Assembly: GCF_002934605.1 (NCBI RefSeq)
Contig: NZ_PTJC01000008.1
Location: 1-64,000 of the forward strand
Reading direction: 5' to 3'
DNA: 64,000 bases
Source of the DNA: Neolewinella xylanilytica
GTDB taxonomy: Bacteria > Bacteroidota > Bacteroidia > Chitinophagales > Saprospiraceae
A model generated the notes under the pieces. It was not told the DNA's origin, did no database searches, and was given only the letters and a program-made list of their open reading frames with translations. Positions 35,416 to 43,282 of the stretch are shown piece by piece. Each line of letters opens with the position of its first letter. The stretch's first letter is position 1. Both the position numbers and the translations under genes were made by a program.

Positions 35416-35913
35416 CTAACCGATCAGGTCAGGGAACTCGTCTTCCGGGGGCTTGGGGATCGGCTTGATCATGGGCAGATCCATCACCTTGGCCTCCTTG
35501 GGTCCGACGGTAATGAAGCGCAGGAAGCCGCCGTGGCATTCGGCGATGTGGCGGGCGAAGGTCCTGAAATTGTGGTAGTACAAATAACCGAAGGGCTCGC
35601 GGAGCTTAGGTAGGATGGTGTTGAGCTTGCTCAATTCCTTGACGATGTACCGCTCCCGCGCTTCGACGCCATTAACCATGCCGTTGAATAGCTGCTGAAT
35701 ACGTTCCGAAAGGCCCTCGTCAATGTGCTCGTAGAAAGCATTCAGCCGGCCCCGGTTGTTGTAGCTGCGGATGTCGGCCAGCCGTTGAGCTTCCGTTAGT
35801 TCCACCTCGTCCAGCTGGTTGTCAGCGGCTCCAACGAGGATGGTAATCAGGGGGATGGCATCGAACATCAGCTGCTGCTCTTCCGCGTTTAGGTTGTTGA
35901 ACTCTCTCAGCAT
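35416..35913 (-). CDS. Hypothetical helical protein, possibly TerB-like
   Basis: 165-residue cytosolic protein, mainly helical. The first half (ILVGAADNQLDEVELTEAQR) recalls the acidic metal-binding helices of TerB-like proteins, with a D-x-x-L-D-E-V-E pattern; the match is weak. The C-terminus ends in a proline-rich tail (PMIKPIPKPPEDEFP). It diverges from the YdcZ gene, and a minus-strand TATGTTTG lies about 20 bases before its ATG. The role is unknown. Confidence 0.65.
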   Translation of the reverse strand: MLREFNNLNAEEQQLMFDAIPLITILVGAADNQLDEVELTEAQRLADIRSYNNRGRLNAFYEHIDEGLSERIQQLFNGMVNGVEARERYIVKELSKLNTILPKLREPFGYLYYHNFRTFARHIAECHGGFLRFITVGPKEAKVMDLPMIKPIPKPPEDEFPDLIG

Positions 35914-35933
35914 TAGTTTCTACTTTGCAGCGG

Positions 35934-35941
35934 CAAACATA
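35934..35941 (-). promoter_or_regulatory. -7 element of the TerB-like gene
   Basis: Minus-strand TATGTTTG fits TAnnTTTG and lies 20 bases before the ATG at 35913, inside the short divergent region shared with the YdcZ gene. Confidence 0.5.
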
Positions 35942-35960
35942 CGCAGTACCGCCGAGGCCC

Positions 35961-36407
35961 ATGCAGCAATTCCTCCTTTTTTTGATGGCGATCGTAGCCG
36001 GAGCCATGCTCGCCGTACAGGCCGGGCTAAACAGCGGAATGGGAAAAGCCGTGGGCAGCGCGGTCTACGGTGCCTTTATTTCCTTCCTCACGGGTGGTAT
36101 CGCGCTGCTGGCGTATTGCCTCGCCTCCGGCGTTGCGCTGGGCAACGTTCGCCGCGCCTTCGAGATTCCCTGGTATTACTGGATGGGCGGCGTGCTGGGT
36201 GGCTTTTACGTATTTGCCATCATCGTGCTGGCGCCCCGGCTGGGCGTTGCCGTAACGATCGGGCTCACCGTGGCTGGACAGATGATTTTCAGCCTCGTGA
36301 TCGATCATTACGGGTTGCTAGGCATTCCGACCAATCCCATCAATTGGCTGCGAATCCTGGGCATCGCCGCCATTATCGGTGGCGTCGTATTATTAAGAAC
36401 CCACTGA
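35961..36407 (+). CDS. DMT-superfamily transporter, YdcZ (DUF606) family
   Basis: 148-residue membrane protein with five predicted helices. Family features are AGAMLAVQAGLNSGMGKAVG in the first helix region, FISFLTGGIALL, WYYWMGGVLGGFYVFAIIVL and GLTVAGQMIFSLVIDH. YdcZ proteins are half-size DMT transporters that probably pair; substrates are mostly unknown. The ATG at 35961 is chosen because it begins directly before the first helix; the frame extends 12 codons upstream without homology. Confidence 0.85.
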   Translation: MQQFLLFLMAIVAGAMLAVQAGLNSGMGKAVGSAVYGAFISFLTGGIALLAYCLASGVALGNVRRAFEIPWYYWMGGVLGGFYVFAIIVLAPRLGVAVTIGLTVAGQMIFSLVIDHYGLLGIPTNPINWLRILGIAAIIGGVVLLRTH

Positions 36408-36413
36408 CCGACA

Positions 36414-36444
36414 TTGGCAACGTCGGGCACTCAACGTACCTTTG
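36414..36444 (+). promoter_or_regulatory. accD promoter
   Basis: TTGG (36414-36417) and TACCTTTG (36437-36444) are separated by 19 bases, a good match to the Bacteroidota promoter. The -7 element ends six bases before the ATG at 36451. Confidence 0.75.
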
Positions 36445-36450
36445 CGCCCT

Positions 36451-37308
36451 ATGGGATGGTTTAAACGACTCAAGGACGGTATCCAAACCGCGACGCGTAA
36501 CAAGAAAGAAGCCCCCGAGGGACTGTGGTACAAATGCCCCCGGTGCAGTGAAACCGTAACCCGGAAGGAACTCCGGGAGAACGTGTTCAAATGCCCGAGC
36601 TGCAACTACCACGAGCGCATCGGTTCGGAGGAATACTTTCACCTGATCTTCGACGGCAACTTCGAGGAGTACGAAGCCGACATGGAAGCCGTGGACGTGC
36701 TCCAGTTTAAAGATCTGAAGTCGTACAAGGACCGACTTAAATCCGCCAAGAAAAAAACCGGCCTGACCGACGCCATCCGCGTGGCCCGTGGCAAGCTCAA
36801 CCGCCGGCCCCTCCTGGTCGCCTGCATGGATTTCAACTTCATCGGTGGCAGTATGGGCAGCGTAGTCGGTGAAAAGATCGCTTTCGCCATCGACGAAGCC
36901 AAGAAAACCCGAACTCCCCTGCTGATCGTGAGCAAGACCGGCGGGGCCCGCATGATGGAGGCCGCCTTCAGCCTGATGCAGATGGCCAAAACGAGCGCCA
37001 AGCTCAGCCAACTGGCCCGCGCCGGTGTACCTTACTTCAGCCTTATGACCGACCCGACCACCGGGGGCGTAACCGCCAGCTACGCGATGCTCGGCGACAT
37101 CAACCTGGCGGAACCCGAAGCCCTTATCGCTTTCGCCGGACCACGGGTGGTCAAGGAAACCATCAAGAAAGAGCTACCGGAAGGTTTTCAGACCTCCGAG
37201 TTCCTGCTGGAACACGGCTTCCTCGATTTCATCGTCGACCGAGGCGATCTGAAGGAGAGGCTGGGCGACCTGCTGCACCTCTTCGAATCGGCCCAGAAAC
37301 CGGCCTGA
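36451..37308 (+). CDS. accD: Acetyl-CoA carboxylase carboxyltransferase subunit beta
   Basis: 285-residue subunit of acetyl-CoA carboxylase, which makes malonyl-CoA for fatty acid synthesis. The N-terminal zinc ribbon has Cys pairs in WYKCPRCSE and VFKCPSCNY. The crotonase-fold core shows GKLNRRPLLVACMDFNFIGG, SMGSVVGEKIAFAID, SKTGGARMMEA and TDPTTGGVTASYAMLGD. The ATG at 36451 is chosen over an in-frame TTG at 36442. accA is not nearby. It has its own promoter with an almost absent leader. Confidence 0.96.
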   Translation: MGWFKRLKDGIQTATRNKKEAPEGLWYKCPRCSETVTRKELRENVFKCPSCNYHERIGSEEYFHLIFDGNFEEYEADMEAVDVLQFKDLKSYKDRLKSAKKKTGLTDAIRVARGKLNRRPLLVACMDFNFIGGSMGSVVGEKIAFAIDEAKKTRTPLLIVSKTGGARMMEAAFSLMQMAKTSAKLSQLARAGVPYFSLMTDPTTGGVTASYAMLGDINLAEPEALIAFAGPRVVKETIKKELPEGFQTSEFLLEHGFLDFIVDRGDLKERLGDLLHLFESAQKPA

Positions 37309-37309
37309 T

Positions 37310-39133
37310 TTACGCCACCGGACGCCTACCCGCCCGCCCATCGGCGAGAAATTGATGCACTACCCGGGCTAACAACACCGCCAAGCGGAGCCAGCCCACC
37401 GGCGGCTGTAGCAAGCCGATAGTACGAATACAGCTACCGATCACCCCCAAAAAGTAAGTAGCATCCTCCCGGCTCGTGCGCAGGTAGTCCGTATGTCGTT
37501 CGATATCCTCCCGGCTAGCCGCTTCGTCGATCACCGAAACCACGTCGAAATCGATACCGAAGCGGGTCATCAACACGGAGCGCTCCTCTCCCGCCCCGGT
37601 GGCACCCAGCGATACGAAAGGTCGCCCCAGCAGATAATGGGCGAAAACCCGAAAGCCGGCAAAGAAGGTGCCGATGCCTTCCTGTAACCGCTTAGCGAGT
37701 GCCTTCACGAAATCGAAAATCGCGCCCAGAATCTCCTGCACTACCCCTCCGATCCACTTCACGATGCGGCCGATGGCCCGAAAGGCGCCGCGGATGAGCC
37801 CCCGCAATCCGTAGTATACCCGCCGACTGGGGTGGGCCGATAGTCGACCGTAGTATGGACCGATCTCCCGCTGGCGGGCAACGAAGGCTTCGTCCACTCG
37901 GTCTTCCTGTCCGGCTTCCCGAATGCGCGCCCATATCTCGTCTTCCTCCCGCCGGACATCCTCCAACGGTGGCGGGAGGTAGCGTTCCAGGAGTTTGGCT
38001 AATAGGCGCAAATTGACCACCCACTCGCCAGCGGCCGACACGGGAAGCAATACATGGTCCAGTCGGCGGTCGCCCAGGTCGCCGTATTCCCTTTCCTGCT
38101 CGATCAGCGCTAGTAACCCCAAATGGGTCAGCGGACCGATGTCTCCGTCCAACCGCCCCGTATAAAAGCCGGCCCGCCACAGGCTCAATTGCATCAGGCG
38201 GACGCCAAAGTGGTTCACGCCCGTGTCGACGTGATCATCGTTGCGGCGTACCCACCGAGCGGCGCGGCGTCGCAACCGGGCCGCGCGGCGGTCGGTTTCG
38301 GTGTCCGTAGGTTCGGGGGCTTCGGCAACGCGGTACTGGAGATAATAATTTCGGCTGCCGTCCGGTCCGATCCGGTTTGCCCGACGGTAGTAATCGAACA
38401 GTTCGTCGGCGTTGACTAAGAGGCGCTGCAGGTCGGTTGCGATGGTGCTGTCCGCCACACCCGGACGGAGTTCCCGCGCAGCATCACCCAGGAAAGTGGT
38501 CAGGGCAACCAGTTGGGGAAGCGATGCCCGGTCGAAGTAGACCTTTCGCCTTTCGGAGTGGCGATCGGCCCGGTAATCGTAAAAGAAGACCCGCATTCGG
38601 AAGGCCAGGCAACGGCCGTAGGCGGTCGACTCCCCGATCCGGTAGCCGGACCGGGTTACAAGATCACCGTCGAAGGACGTCAGCTCCGAAAGGCGGTAGA
38701 CCACGGTAGACATGTACCGTTCCAACCAGTCGATACGCTTTTCAAACCCCCGAGCCGGCGGCGGGGGAAGCATGTGAAATCCCGCGTAATCGTCTTCCCG
38801 CAGCAGTTCATCTACCCCCTCCAGCACTGCCAGCAAGAGCGATGGATCGGGCGGCACCCCGTTTTCCCGGGCAAGATGCCACTCCCGGAACCGGGTCGGG
38901 GTCAGGTAGGCCAAGTCCGTCAGGTGCTGCACGAGCTCGTGCCACTGTCCGCGGCGGGTGCGGGTAGGCTCGCCTCGGGCATAAAGAGCCGTTTGTACGT
39001 CGGGGGGAAAGGGCATGGCGTAGCGGAGTGGCATTTCCGACTCCACCCCCAGCCGCAGCTGCTCGGCACCGCCCCCCCGGTCACGTTCCGCGGTGAAGCG
39101 GCGGGCGCCCGCGATGAAGTCTGCAACCCGCAT
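37310..39133 (-). CDS. Large protein with peptidoglycan-binding-like segment and amphipathic helices
   Basis: 607-residue protein with no recognised family over most of its length. Residues 304-347 (NHFGVRLMQLSLWRAGFYTG, LDGDIGPLTHLGLLALIE) match the pattern of a PG_binding_1-like three-helix module. Residues 437-503 are a long run of amphipathic helices rich in Gly, Ile, Phe, Lys and Arg (GAFRAIGRIVKWIGGVVQEI) that could insert in a membrane. The N-terminal 280 residues are helical and arginine-rich. There is no signal peptide. A GTG at 39139 overlaps the preceding stop; the ATG at 39133 is equally close. It is the last gene of the PPK2 operon. The function is unknown; wall- or membrane-active protein is inference. 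Confidence 0.7.
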   Translation of the reverse strand: MRVADFIAGARRFTAERDRGGGAEQLRLGVESEMPLRYAMPFPPDVQTALYARGEPTRTRRGQWHELVQHLTDLAYLTPTRFREWHLARENGVPPDPSLLLAVLEGVDELLREDDYAGFHMLPPPPARGFEKRIDWLERYMSTVVYRLSELTSFDGDLVTRSGYRIGESTAYGRCLAFRMRVFFYDYRADRHSERRKVYFDRASLPQLVALTTFLGDAARELRPGVADSTIATDLQRLLVNADELFDYYRRANRIGPDGSRNYYLQYRVAEAPEPTDTETDRRAARLRRRAARWVRRNDDHVDTGVNHFGVRLMQLSLWRAGFYTGRLDGDIGPLTHLGLLALIEQEREYGDLGDRRLDHVLLPVSAAGEWVVNLRLLAKLLERYLPPPLEDVRREEDEIWARIREAGQEDRVDEAFVARQREIGPYYGRLSAHPSRRVYYGLRGLIRGAFRAIGRIVKWIGGVVQEILGAIFDFVKALAKRLQEGIGTFFAGFRVFAHYLLGRPFVSLGATGAGEERSVLMTRFGIDFDVVSVIDEAASREDIERHTDYLRTSREDATYFLGVIGSCIRTIGLLQPPVGWLRLAVLLARVVHQFLADGRAGRRPVA

Positions 39134-39138
39134 CACCA

Positions 39139-39519
39139 CTACAGCTTGTTGCCAACGAAAAGCTTGGCGATCCCTTCGGCCATGGCCGCACGGGCGATCC
39201 CGGCCGCCTTAACGGTTTCATTGTGAAAATCCAGGTAGACGGTTTCCTCCGCAGAAAGCTTCTCCTTCACGAACGTCACGGTGTCCTTGTCGATGGATAC
39301 GTGCGTGGCGGCCAGGGCACTGATCTGGGCGTCTTTTTTCAATATATTGCCCTGCAACTGCCGCATGATACCGGCGAACTTGATGGCTTTGCCGCTACCA
39401 TCCGCGGCGTCCTCGCCCTGTAGGTCGTTTACTTTAATCGTCAGGTTACCGGTCAGGGTGACCACGTCCAGCGTTGACATATCGCCGATAAAATCCCACA
39501 ATGATTTATTTTCCGCCAT
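39139..39519 (-). CDS. Small conserved-looking protein of unknown function
   Basis: 126-residue soluble protein, unrecognised. The middle (MSTLDVVTLTGNLTIKVNDL) is a beta-rich stretch; the end (TVKAAGIARAAMAEGIAKLF) is an amphipathic helix. No signal peptide. The ATG at 39519 (MAENKSLWDFIGDM) is chosen; the frame extends 60 codons upstream into the preceding gene without plausible protein. It lies 19 bases after the L,D-transpeptidase-like gene, and its stop touches the start of the 607-residue protein, so the three are cotranscribed and probably work together. Confidence 0.65.
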   Translation of the reverse strand: MAENKSLWDFIGDMSTLDVVTLTGNLTIKVNDLQGEDAADGSGKAIKFAGIMRQLQGNILKKDAQISALAATHVSIDKDTVTFVKEKLSAEETVYLDFHNETVKAAGIARAAMAEGIAKLFVGNKL

Positions 39520-39538
39520 GCGTCGGGGGCTTAATGGT

Positions 39539-40816
39539 TTAGTAGAACCCTTCGTTACGTAAACCGGCCAATCGAGCGTCGATATCGGTACCAGCAATAC
39601 CCGGTACCCGGTCGAAGGTTTCCGCCTCGATGAGTGTGTAAAGAAAGGTAGGCTTTTCCCGCAAATCCGGACGGAGGGTGTAGCACAAAACCAGGTCACT
39701 GAGCACGATATAGGCCCCCATGGTCAGTCGGGGCCCTTCCGGGGTGCGGCGCTCTCCCCGCTGCCGGTCCGTGCGGGCGGCGTACTCCGTACAACTGACG
39801 ATTCCTCCGGCGTCATTTACATAATTCTTACCGCTTACCACCTGGCAGCCGGCGCTCCAGTTGCTGATGCCCAGTCCGCTCCAGTGAATGTTGAACGTCG
39901 GATTGGGCCGGGGGTCGAAGCCGTCGCGTCGGTTAGCCTCCGTCAGGGCATTGTGGCCATGGACATCCCGGATCACCATCACCCCTGCACCCGCGGGCCG
40001 GGCGGCCTTATAGATCCGCTCCCGTTTTGCGGTTCCGATGTTGTGCCAGTCCAACCGGTACCGGTGCTGCCCCTCGCAGAGGTAGCCTTCGGTGCCGGGG
40101 CGGGGATTAGCGTCGGTGGAACCCCAAAAGTAAAAGCACTTGCCGTTCAGGAGCAACACGAACAGGTCGTCCAGCGCGCGGCTTTCCGCGCTCGTTGCCG
40201 TTCCGACCCCACGGCGGATACCGATGAGGTGGGTTTCCCGTGGATCGAAGGACCAATCATCGGGTGGCAAACTATCCCCGCGTACGCCGGTCGCCTGCAG
40301 TTTTTGCATCGCAACGGTCGGTTGGTTCCGGTAGTAAGTAGTCGTCGCAGTTAGCCAACGCAGCCAGCGATCGTAGTCGGGCGACTCCTCCCCGTCGGCC
40401 CACCGGCACGTACGTCCGGATTGCTGCCAGTCCGCTATGTAGGTCCGGGTATCCATTCCCACTACCCCGTCGGGCCAGCTCGGGGGGGACCGCCGCGCGT
40501 GGCGCTCCGGGTCGGCTATGGTGCGCACGTACTCCTGGAAGAGGCGCACGGCCGCCTGGGTAACGTATCCGTAAATGCCGTCGTGGCTCGCGTAGGGCAT
40601 GAAGCCGGCCGCCTGCAGGAATTGCGTAAGGTCACGGACGCGTCGTCCGGGAAGGTTCTCCCAGGCGTACCAGCAATTGCGGCAGTCGTCACGGAAGCGG
40701 ATTTCCCCGTCCACGAAGCCGTGCGGATGGTGATAAAGCTCGAGGAAAGCCGCCTTTTCCTCCTGGGTGAAGCGGACGTCTTCGTCCGTTCTGCCGAGCC
40801 GTAGTACTTTTTCCAT
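39539..40816 (-). CDS. Protein with peptidoglycan-binding-like module and L,D-transpeptidase-like His/Cys motif
   Basis: 425-residue protein. Residues 58-100 (RRVRDLTQFLQAAGFMPYAS, DGIYGYVTQAAVRLFQEYVR) resemble a PG_binding_1 module. Residues 215-330 follow a pattern I recall from YkuD-like proteins near phage or wall-lysis genes: GSTDANPRPG, a GQHRYRLDWH segment, VMVIRDVHGHNA, then NIHWSGLG (His311) and NWSAGCQVVSG (Ser321, Cys324). The His to Ser-x-Gly-Cys spacing fits an L,D-transpeptidase or related cysteine hydrolase active site. No signal peptide, so export would need another route or release by lysis. It lies six bases after the PPK2 gene. Confidence 0.7.
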   Translation of the reverse strand: MEKVLRLGRTDEDVRFTQEEKAAFLELYHHPHGFVDGEIRFRDDCRNCWYAWENLPGRRVRDLTQFLQAAGFMPYASHDGIYGYVTQAAVRLFQEYVRTIADPERHARRSPPSWPDGVVGMDTRTYIADWQQSGRTCRWADGEESPDYDRWLRWLTATTTYYRNQPTVAMQKLQATGVRGDSLPPDDWSFDPRETHLIGIRRGVGTATSAESRALDDLFVLLLNGKCFYFWGSTDANPRPGTEGYLCEGQHRYRLDWHNIGTAKRERIYKAARPAGAGVMVIRDVHGHNALTEANRRDGFDPRPNPTFNIHWSGLGISNWSAGCQVVSGKNYVNDAGGIVSCTEYAARTDRQRGERRTPEGPRLTMGAYIVLSDLVLCYTLRPDLREKPTFLYTLIEAETFDRVPGIAGTDIDARLAGLRNEGFY

Positions 40817-40822
40817 GCTCCG

Positions 40823-41587
40823 TTATTCCCCGTATTTCCCTTTTGTCACTAGCTCAGGCCACTGCATGTCCAATCCCTCCAGCGCGTTCAGGATGATGCG
40901 GCTCATTTCGTAGTTGCGGTACCAGCGCTGGTCGGTGCCGACAATATGCCAGCGGATCTCGCTATGCGCGATAGCATGCTCGTAGGCACTGCGGTAATCG
41001 TCCCAGTTCTCCCGTTCGCGCCAATCGGCATCCTTATGCTTATAGAACTTTTCCCGTTCGTTCACCCGCTCCAGGAGCTCCTCTTTTTGCTGTTCTTCGC
41101 TAATGTGGAGGTAGAATTTGAGGACCAGGGTGCTGTTGTCGTACTGTAGTAGTTTTTCAAAAGCATTGATGCTTTTCATCCGGTCGGCTACCTGCTCGTC
41201 CGTGATCCAGCCGTGCACCCGCTGGATGAGCACGTCCTCGTAATGGCTGCGGTTGAAAATGACCATTTCCCCCTTCGCGGGCACGTGGGGATGGATGCGC
41301 CAGAGAAAATCGTGGTCGAACTCTTCCTCCGTAGGTTTTCCAAAGGCGACGGTCCGCAGGGCGTAAGGAGGTACTTTCGCGAAGACGTGGCGCATGGCAC
41401 CATCCTTCCCCGCGGCATCCATTCCCTGTAAAACGATGAGCACGGCGTGTTCCTTCTCCGCGGTAAGTTGTTGTACGAGCTCGCCGATGCGCGCCACCCG
41501 TTCCTCGGTTTTCTTTTCGGCTTCGTCCCGGTCGAGGTCATCGGGTGCCCGGGTGGGATAGGTGCTAAGGTCGAGGGGTTGGGGCAT
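40823..41587 (-). CDS. Polyphosphate kinase 2 family protein
   Basis: 254-residue PPK2-type kinase, which uses polyphosphate to phosphorylate nucleotides. Walker A is GMDAAGKDG (residues 55-63); the lid and substrate regions show FNRSHYEDVLIQRVHGW and WHIVGTDQRWYRNYEMSRI. The single-domain length suits class I or III enzymes that act on NDP or NMP. The ATG at 41587 starts MPQPLDLSTY; longer in-frame starts give an unlikely basic leader. It is the first gene of a four-gene unit with two peptidoglycan-binding-like proteins, an unexpected setting for PPK2. Confidence 0.9.
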   Translation of the reverse strand: MPQPLDLSTYPTRAPDDLDRDEAEKKTEERVARIGELVQQLTAEKEHAVLIVLQGMDAAGKDGAMRHVFAKVPPYALRTVAFGKPTEEEFDHDFLWRIHPHVPAKGEMVIFNRSHYEDVLIQRVHGWITDEQVADRMKSINAFEKLLQYDNSTLVLKFYLHISEEQQKEELLERVNEREKFYKHKDADWRERENWDDYRSAYEHAIAHSEIRWHIVGTDQRWYRNYEMSRIILNALEGLDMQWPELVTKGKYGE

Positions 41588-41838
41588 GTTTCGGGTCGTT
41601 ATATGAAGTAAGGTTCCGTTAAATACGAAAAGCCGATGACTTCGGCGCCGGTGCGCGGGTGCAAAGCCATCGACCGGATTGTGCCCGTGGCAGGAAAAGC
41701 GGGGTAAGGGGGGCCGGATGCTTGCTGCTCCACTGCCAAACCAGGAGACAAAGCAATTCACCGGGCGAAAATTCCGGTTCTCAGAAAGGTTTCTTTCCCT
41801 AACCCATCTCCAAACCCGCGCACGCCGCCCAAATTCCC

Positions 41839-41846
41839 TAGTTTTG
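41839..41846 (+). promoter_or_regulatory. -7 promoter element of the SMP-30 lipoprotein gene
   Basis: TAGTTTTG ends four bases before the ATG at 41851; no -33 TTG is evident. Confidence 0.55.
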
Positions 41847-41850
41847 CGGC

Positions 41851-42858
41851 ATGCGCACGCTGCTCCTCGTATTCCCGCTGATCTGGCTGCTCGGCTGCCG
41901 TTCTTCGTCCGTCCCTGAAACCTCGCCCCCGTCCACCGCTACCGGGCTCCGCCTGGAGGTACACGATGCTGCCACGGCCGGCGATCTGTTCGGCGATACG
42001 CTCGCCTCGGAAGTCCTTTTTGGCGGCATGCAATGGTCGGAAGGCCCGCTCGTGCTGCCGAACGGGGAGGTCGTCTGTTCGGACGTGCCTCACAACCAGG
42101 TGCTGCGTTGGACCGGTACCGGCAGCGAGGTGTGGCTCACCAACAGCGGGGCCGCCCCCGACGATTACAGCAACGAACCGGGCAGTAACGGACTGGCCCT
42201 CAATGACGAGGGAGAACTGCTGCTCGCCCAGCACGGAAGTCGCCGTATCGCCCGCATGGTCTCGGACCTCGCCGATCCACAACCCCGCTACGAAGTCATT
42301 GCCGCTCAGTACGAAGGCAAACCGTTTAATAGCCCGAACGATCTGGTGGTCGCCAGTGACGGGAGCATCGTCTTCACCGATCCGCCGTACGGCCTGCCCG
42401 AGGGCGTGGAAAGCGCCATCGGCTTCTTTGGCGTGTACCGCGTCGATCCCCGCGGACAGGTGAGCCTGCTCACCAAGGAATACGAACGGCCGAACGGGAT
42501 CGGCCTGAGCCCCGACGAACGGACGCTCTACATCAGCAATTCCCACGGGCCCCGGCCCATCGTGACGGCCACTCCGATCCGCGCGGACTGGACCCTGGGA
42601 CAACCCGCCATCCTGATCGACGGAACCGAGTTCGTAGACAAGGAACCGGGCTACCCCGACGGCATGGCGGTTTCCCGTCAGGGCCACCTTTTCGCTACGG
42701 CGCCGGGTGGCGTTTGGGTGGTCCGTCCCGACGGCACCCTCATTGCTAAAATAAAGAGCGTGGGCCCCGTATCTAACGTAGCCCTGTCTCCGGAAGAAGA
42801 TTGGTTGTACCTAACCAACGCCGACCGCCTCCTTCGTGTAAAAATTAAACCTATATGA
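41851..42858 (+). CDS. SMP-30/gluconolactonase-like lipoprotein
   Basis: 335-residue lipoprotein (lipobox LLGC) with a six-bladed beta-propeller of the SMP-30/gluconolactonase family. Typical stretches are GGMQWSEGPLVLPNGEVVCS with the metal-binding Glu, SNGLALNDEGELLLAQHGSR, FNSPNDLVVASDGSIVFTDP and RPNGIGLSPDERTLYISNSH; the Asn and Asp residues needed for calcium are present. It would hydrolyse a sugar lactone or related ester in the envelope. Its stop overlaps the next ATG (ATGA at 42855). Confidence 0.9.
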   Translation: MRTLLLVFPLIWLLGCRSSSVPETSPPSTATGLRLEVHDAATAGDLFGDTLASEVLFGGMQWSEGPLVLPNGEVVCSDVPHNQVLRWTGTGSEVWLTNSGAAPDDYSNEPGSNGLALNDEGELLLAQHGSRRIARMVSDLADPQPRYEVIAAQYEGKPFNSPNDLVVASDGSIVFTDPPYGLPEGVESAIGFFGVYRVDPRGQVSLLTKEYERPNGIGLSPDERTLYISNSHGPRPIVTATPIRADWTLGQPAILIDGTEFVDKEPGYPDGMAVSRQGHLFATAPGGVWVVRPDGTLIAKIKSVGPVSNVALSPEEDWLYLTNADRLLRVKIKPI

Positions 42859-43280
42859 TCCAGCTCAACGACACCGATATTAACGAAGCCGCCACCGCCA
42901 TCCGCCGTGGTATGGAAGTCTATGTACACCGCGAACACGGCCGGATGCTGGTCGCCGACGATCCCGAGCGGAACGTCCGCGCCGATCCGGAAATTTTCGA
43001 GGCCGTGATGCAGGACGTCAGCACCGACCCCGACGCCTATATACACATCGAGCGCCTTCCCGCCGCGGACGCCATCAAGATCATGGCCGCCTTCACGGAC
43101 CGGGTCCGCAACCAGGAACTCTGGCAGGCCCTCACCTACGCGTTGAAGCGCCCGAACCCCTTCCAGAACTTCAAGGCGGAGCTCAGCCGCTTTCCAAAGA
43201 ATTACGAACGCTGGCGCCAGTTCCGGCAGGAGCGCTACACTAGTTACGTCCGCGACTGCCTGCGGGCCGATTCGGAATAG
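42855..43280 (+). CDS. UPF0158 family protein
   Basis: 141-residue protein of the UPF0158 family. Features are DINEAATAIRRGMEVYVHRE near the N-terminus, YIHIERLPAADAIKIMAAFT and PNPFQNFKAELSRFPKNYER. Members are small cytosolic proteins of unknown role. It overlaps the SMP-30 stop by four bases and is followed two bases later by the GTG of the FemAB/GNAT-like gene, so all three are one operon. Confidence 0.8.
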   Translation: MIQLNDTDINEAATAIRRGMEVYVHREHGRMLVADDPERNVRADPEIFEAVMQDVSTDPDAYIHIERLPAADAIKIMAAFTDRVRNQELWQALTYALKRPNPFQNFKAELSRFPKNYERWRQFRQERYTSYVRDCLRADSE

Positions 43281-43282
43281 GC

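Noticed and set aside
37310..40816. Phage tail or contractile injection system
   Set aside because: No sheath, tube, baseplate or ATPase genes occur in the window; peptidoglycan-binding-like modules alone do not support it.
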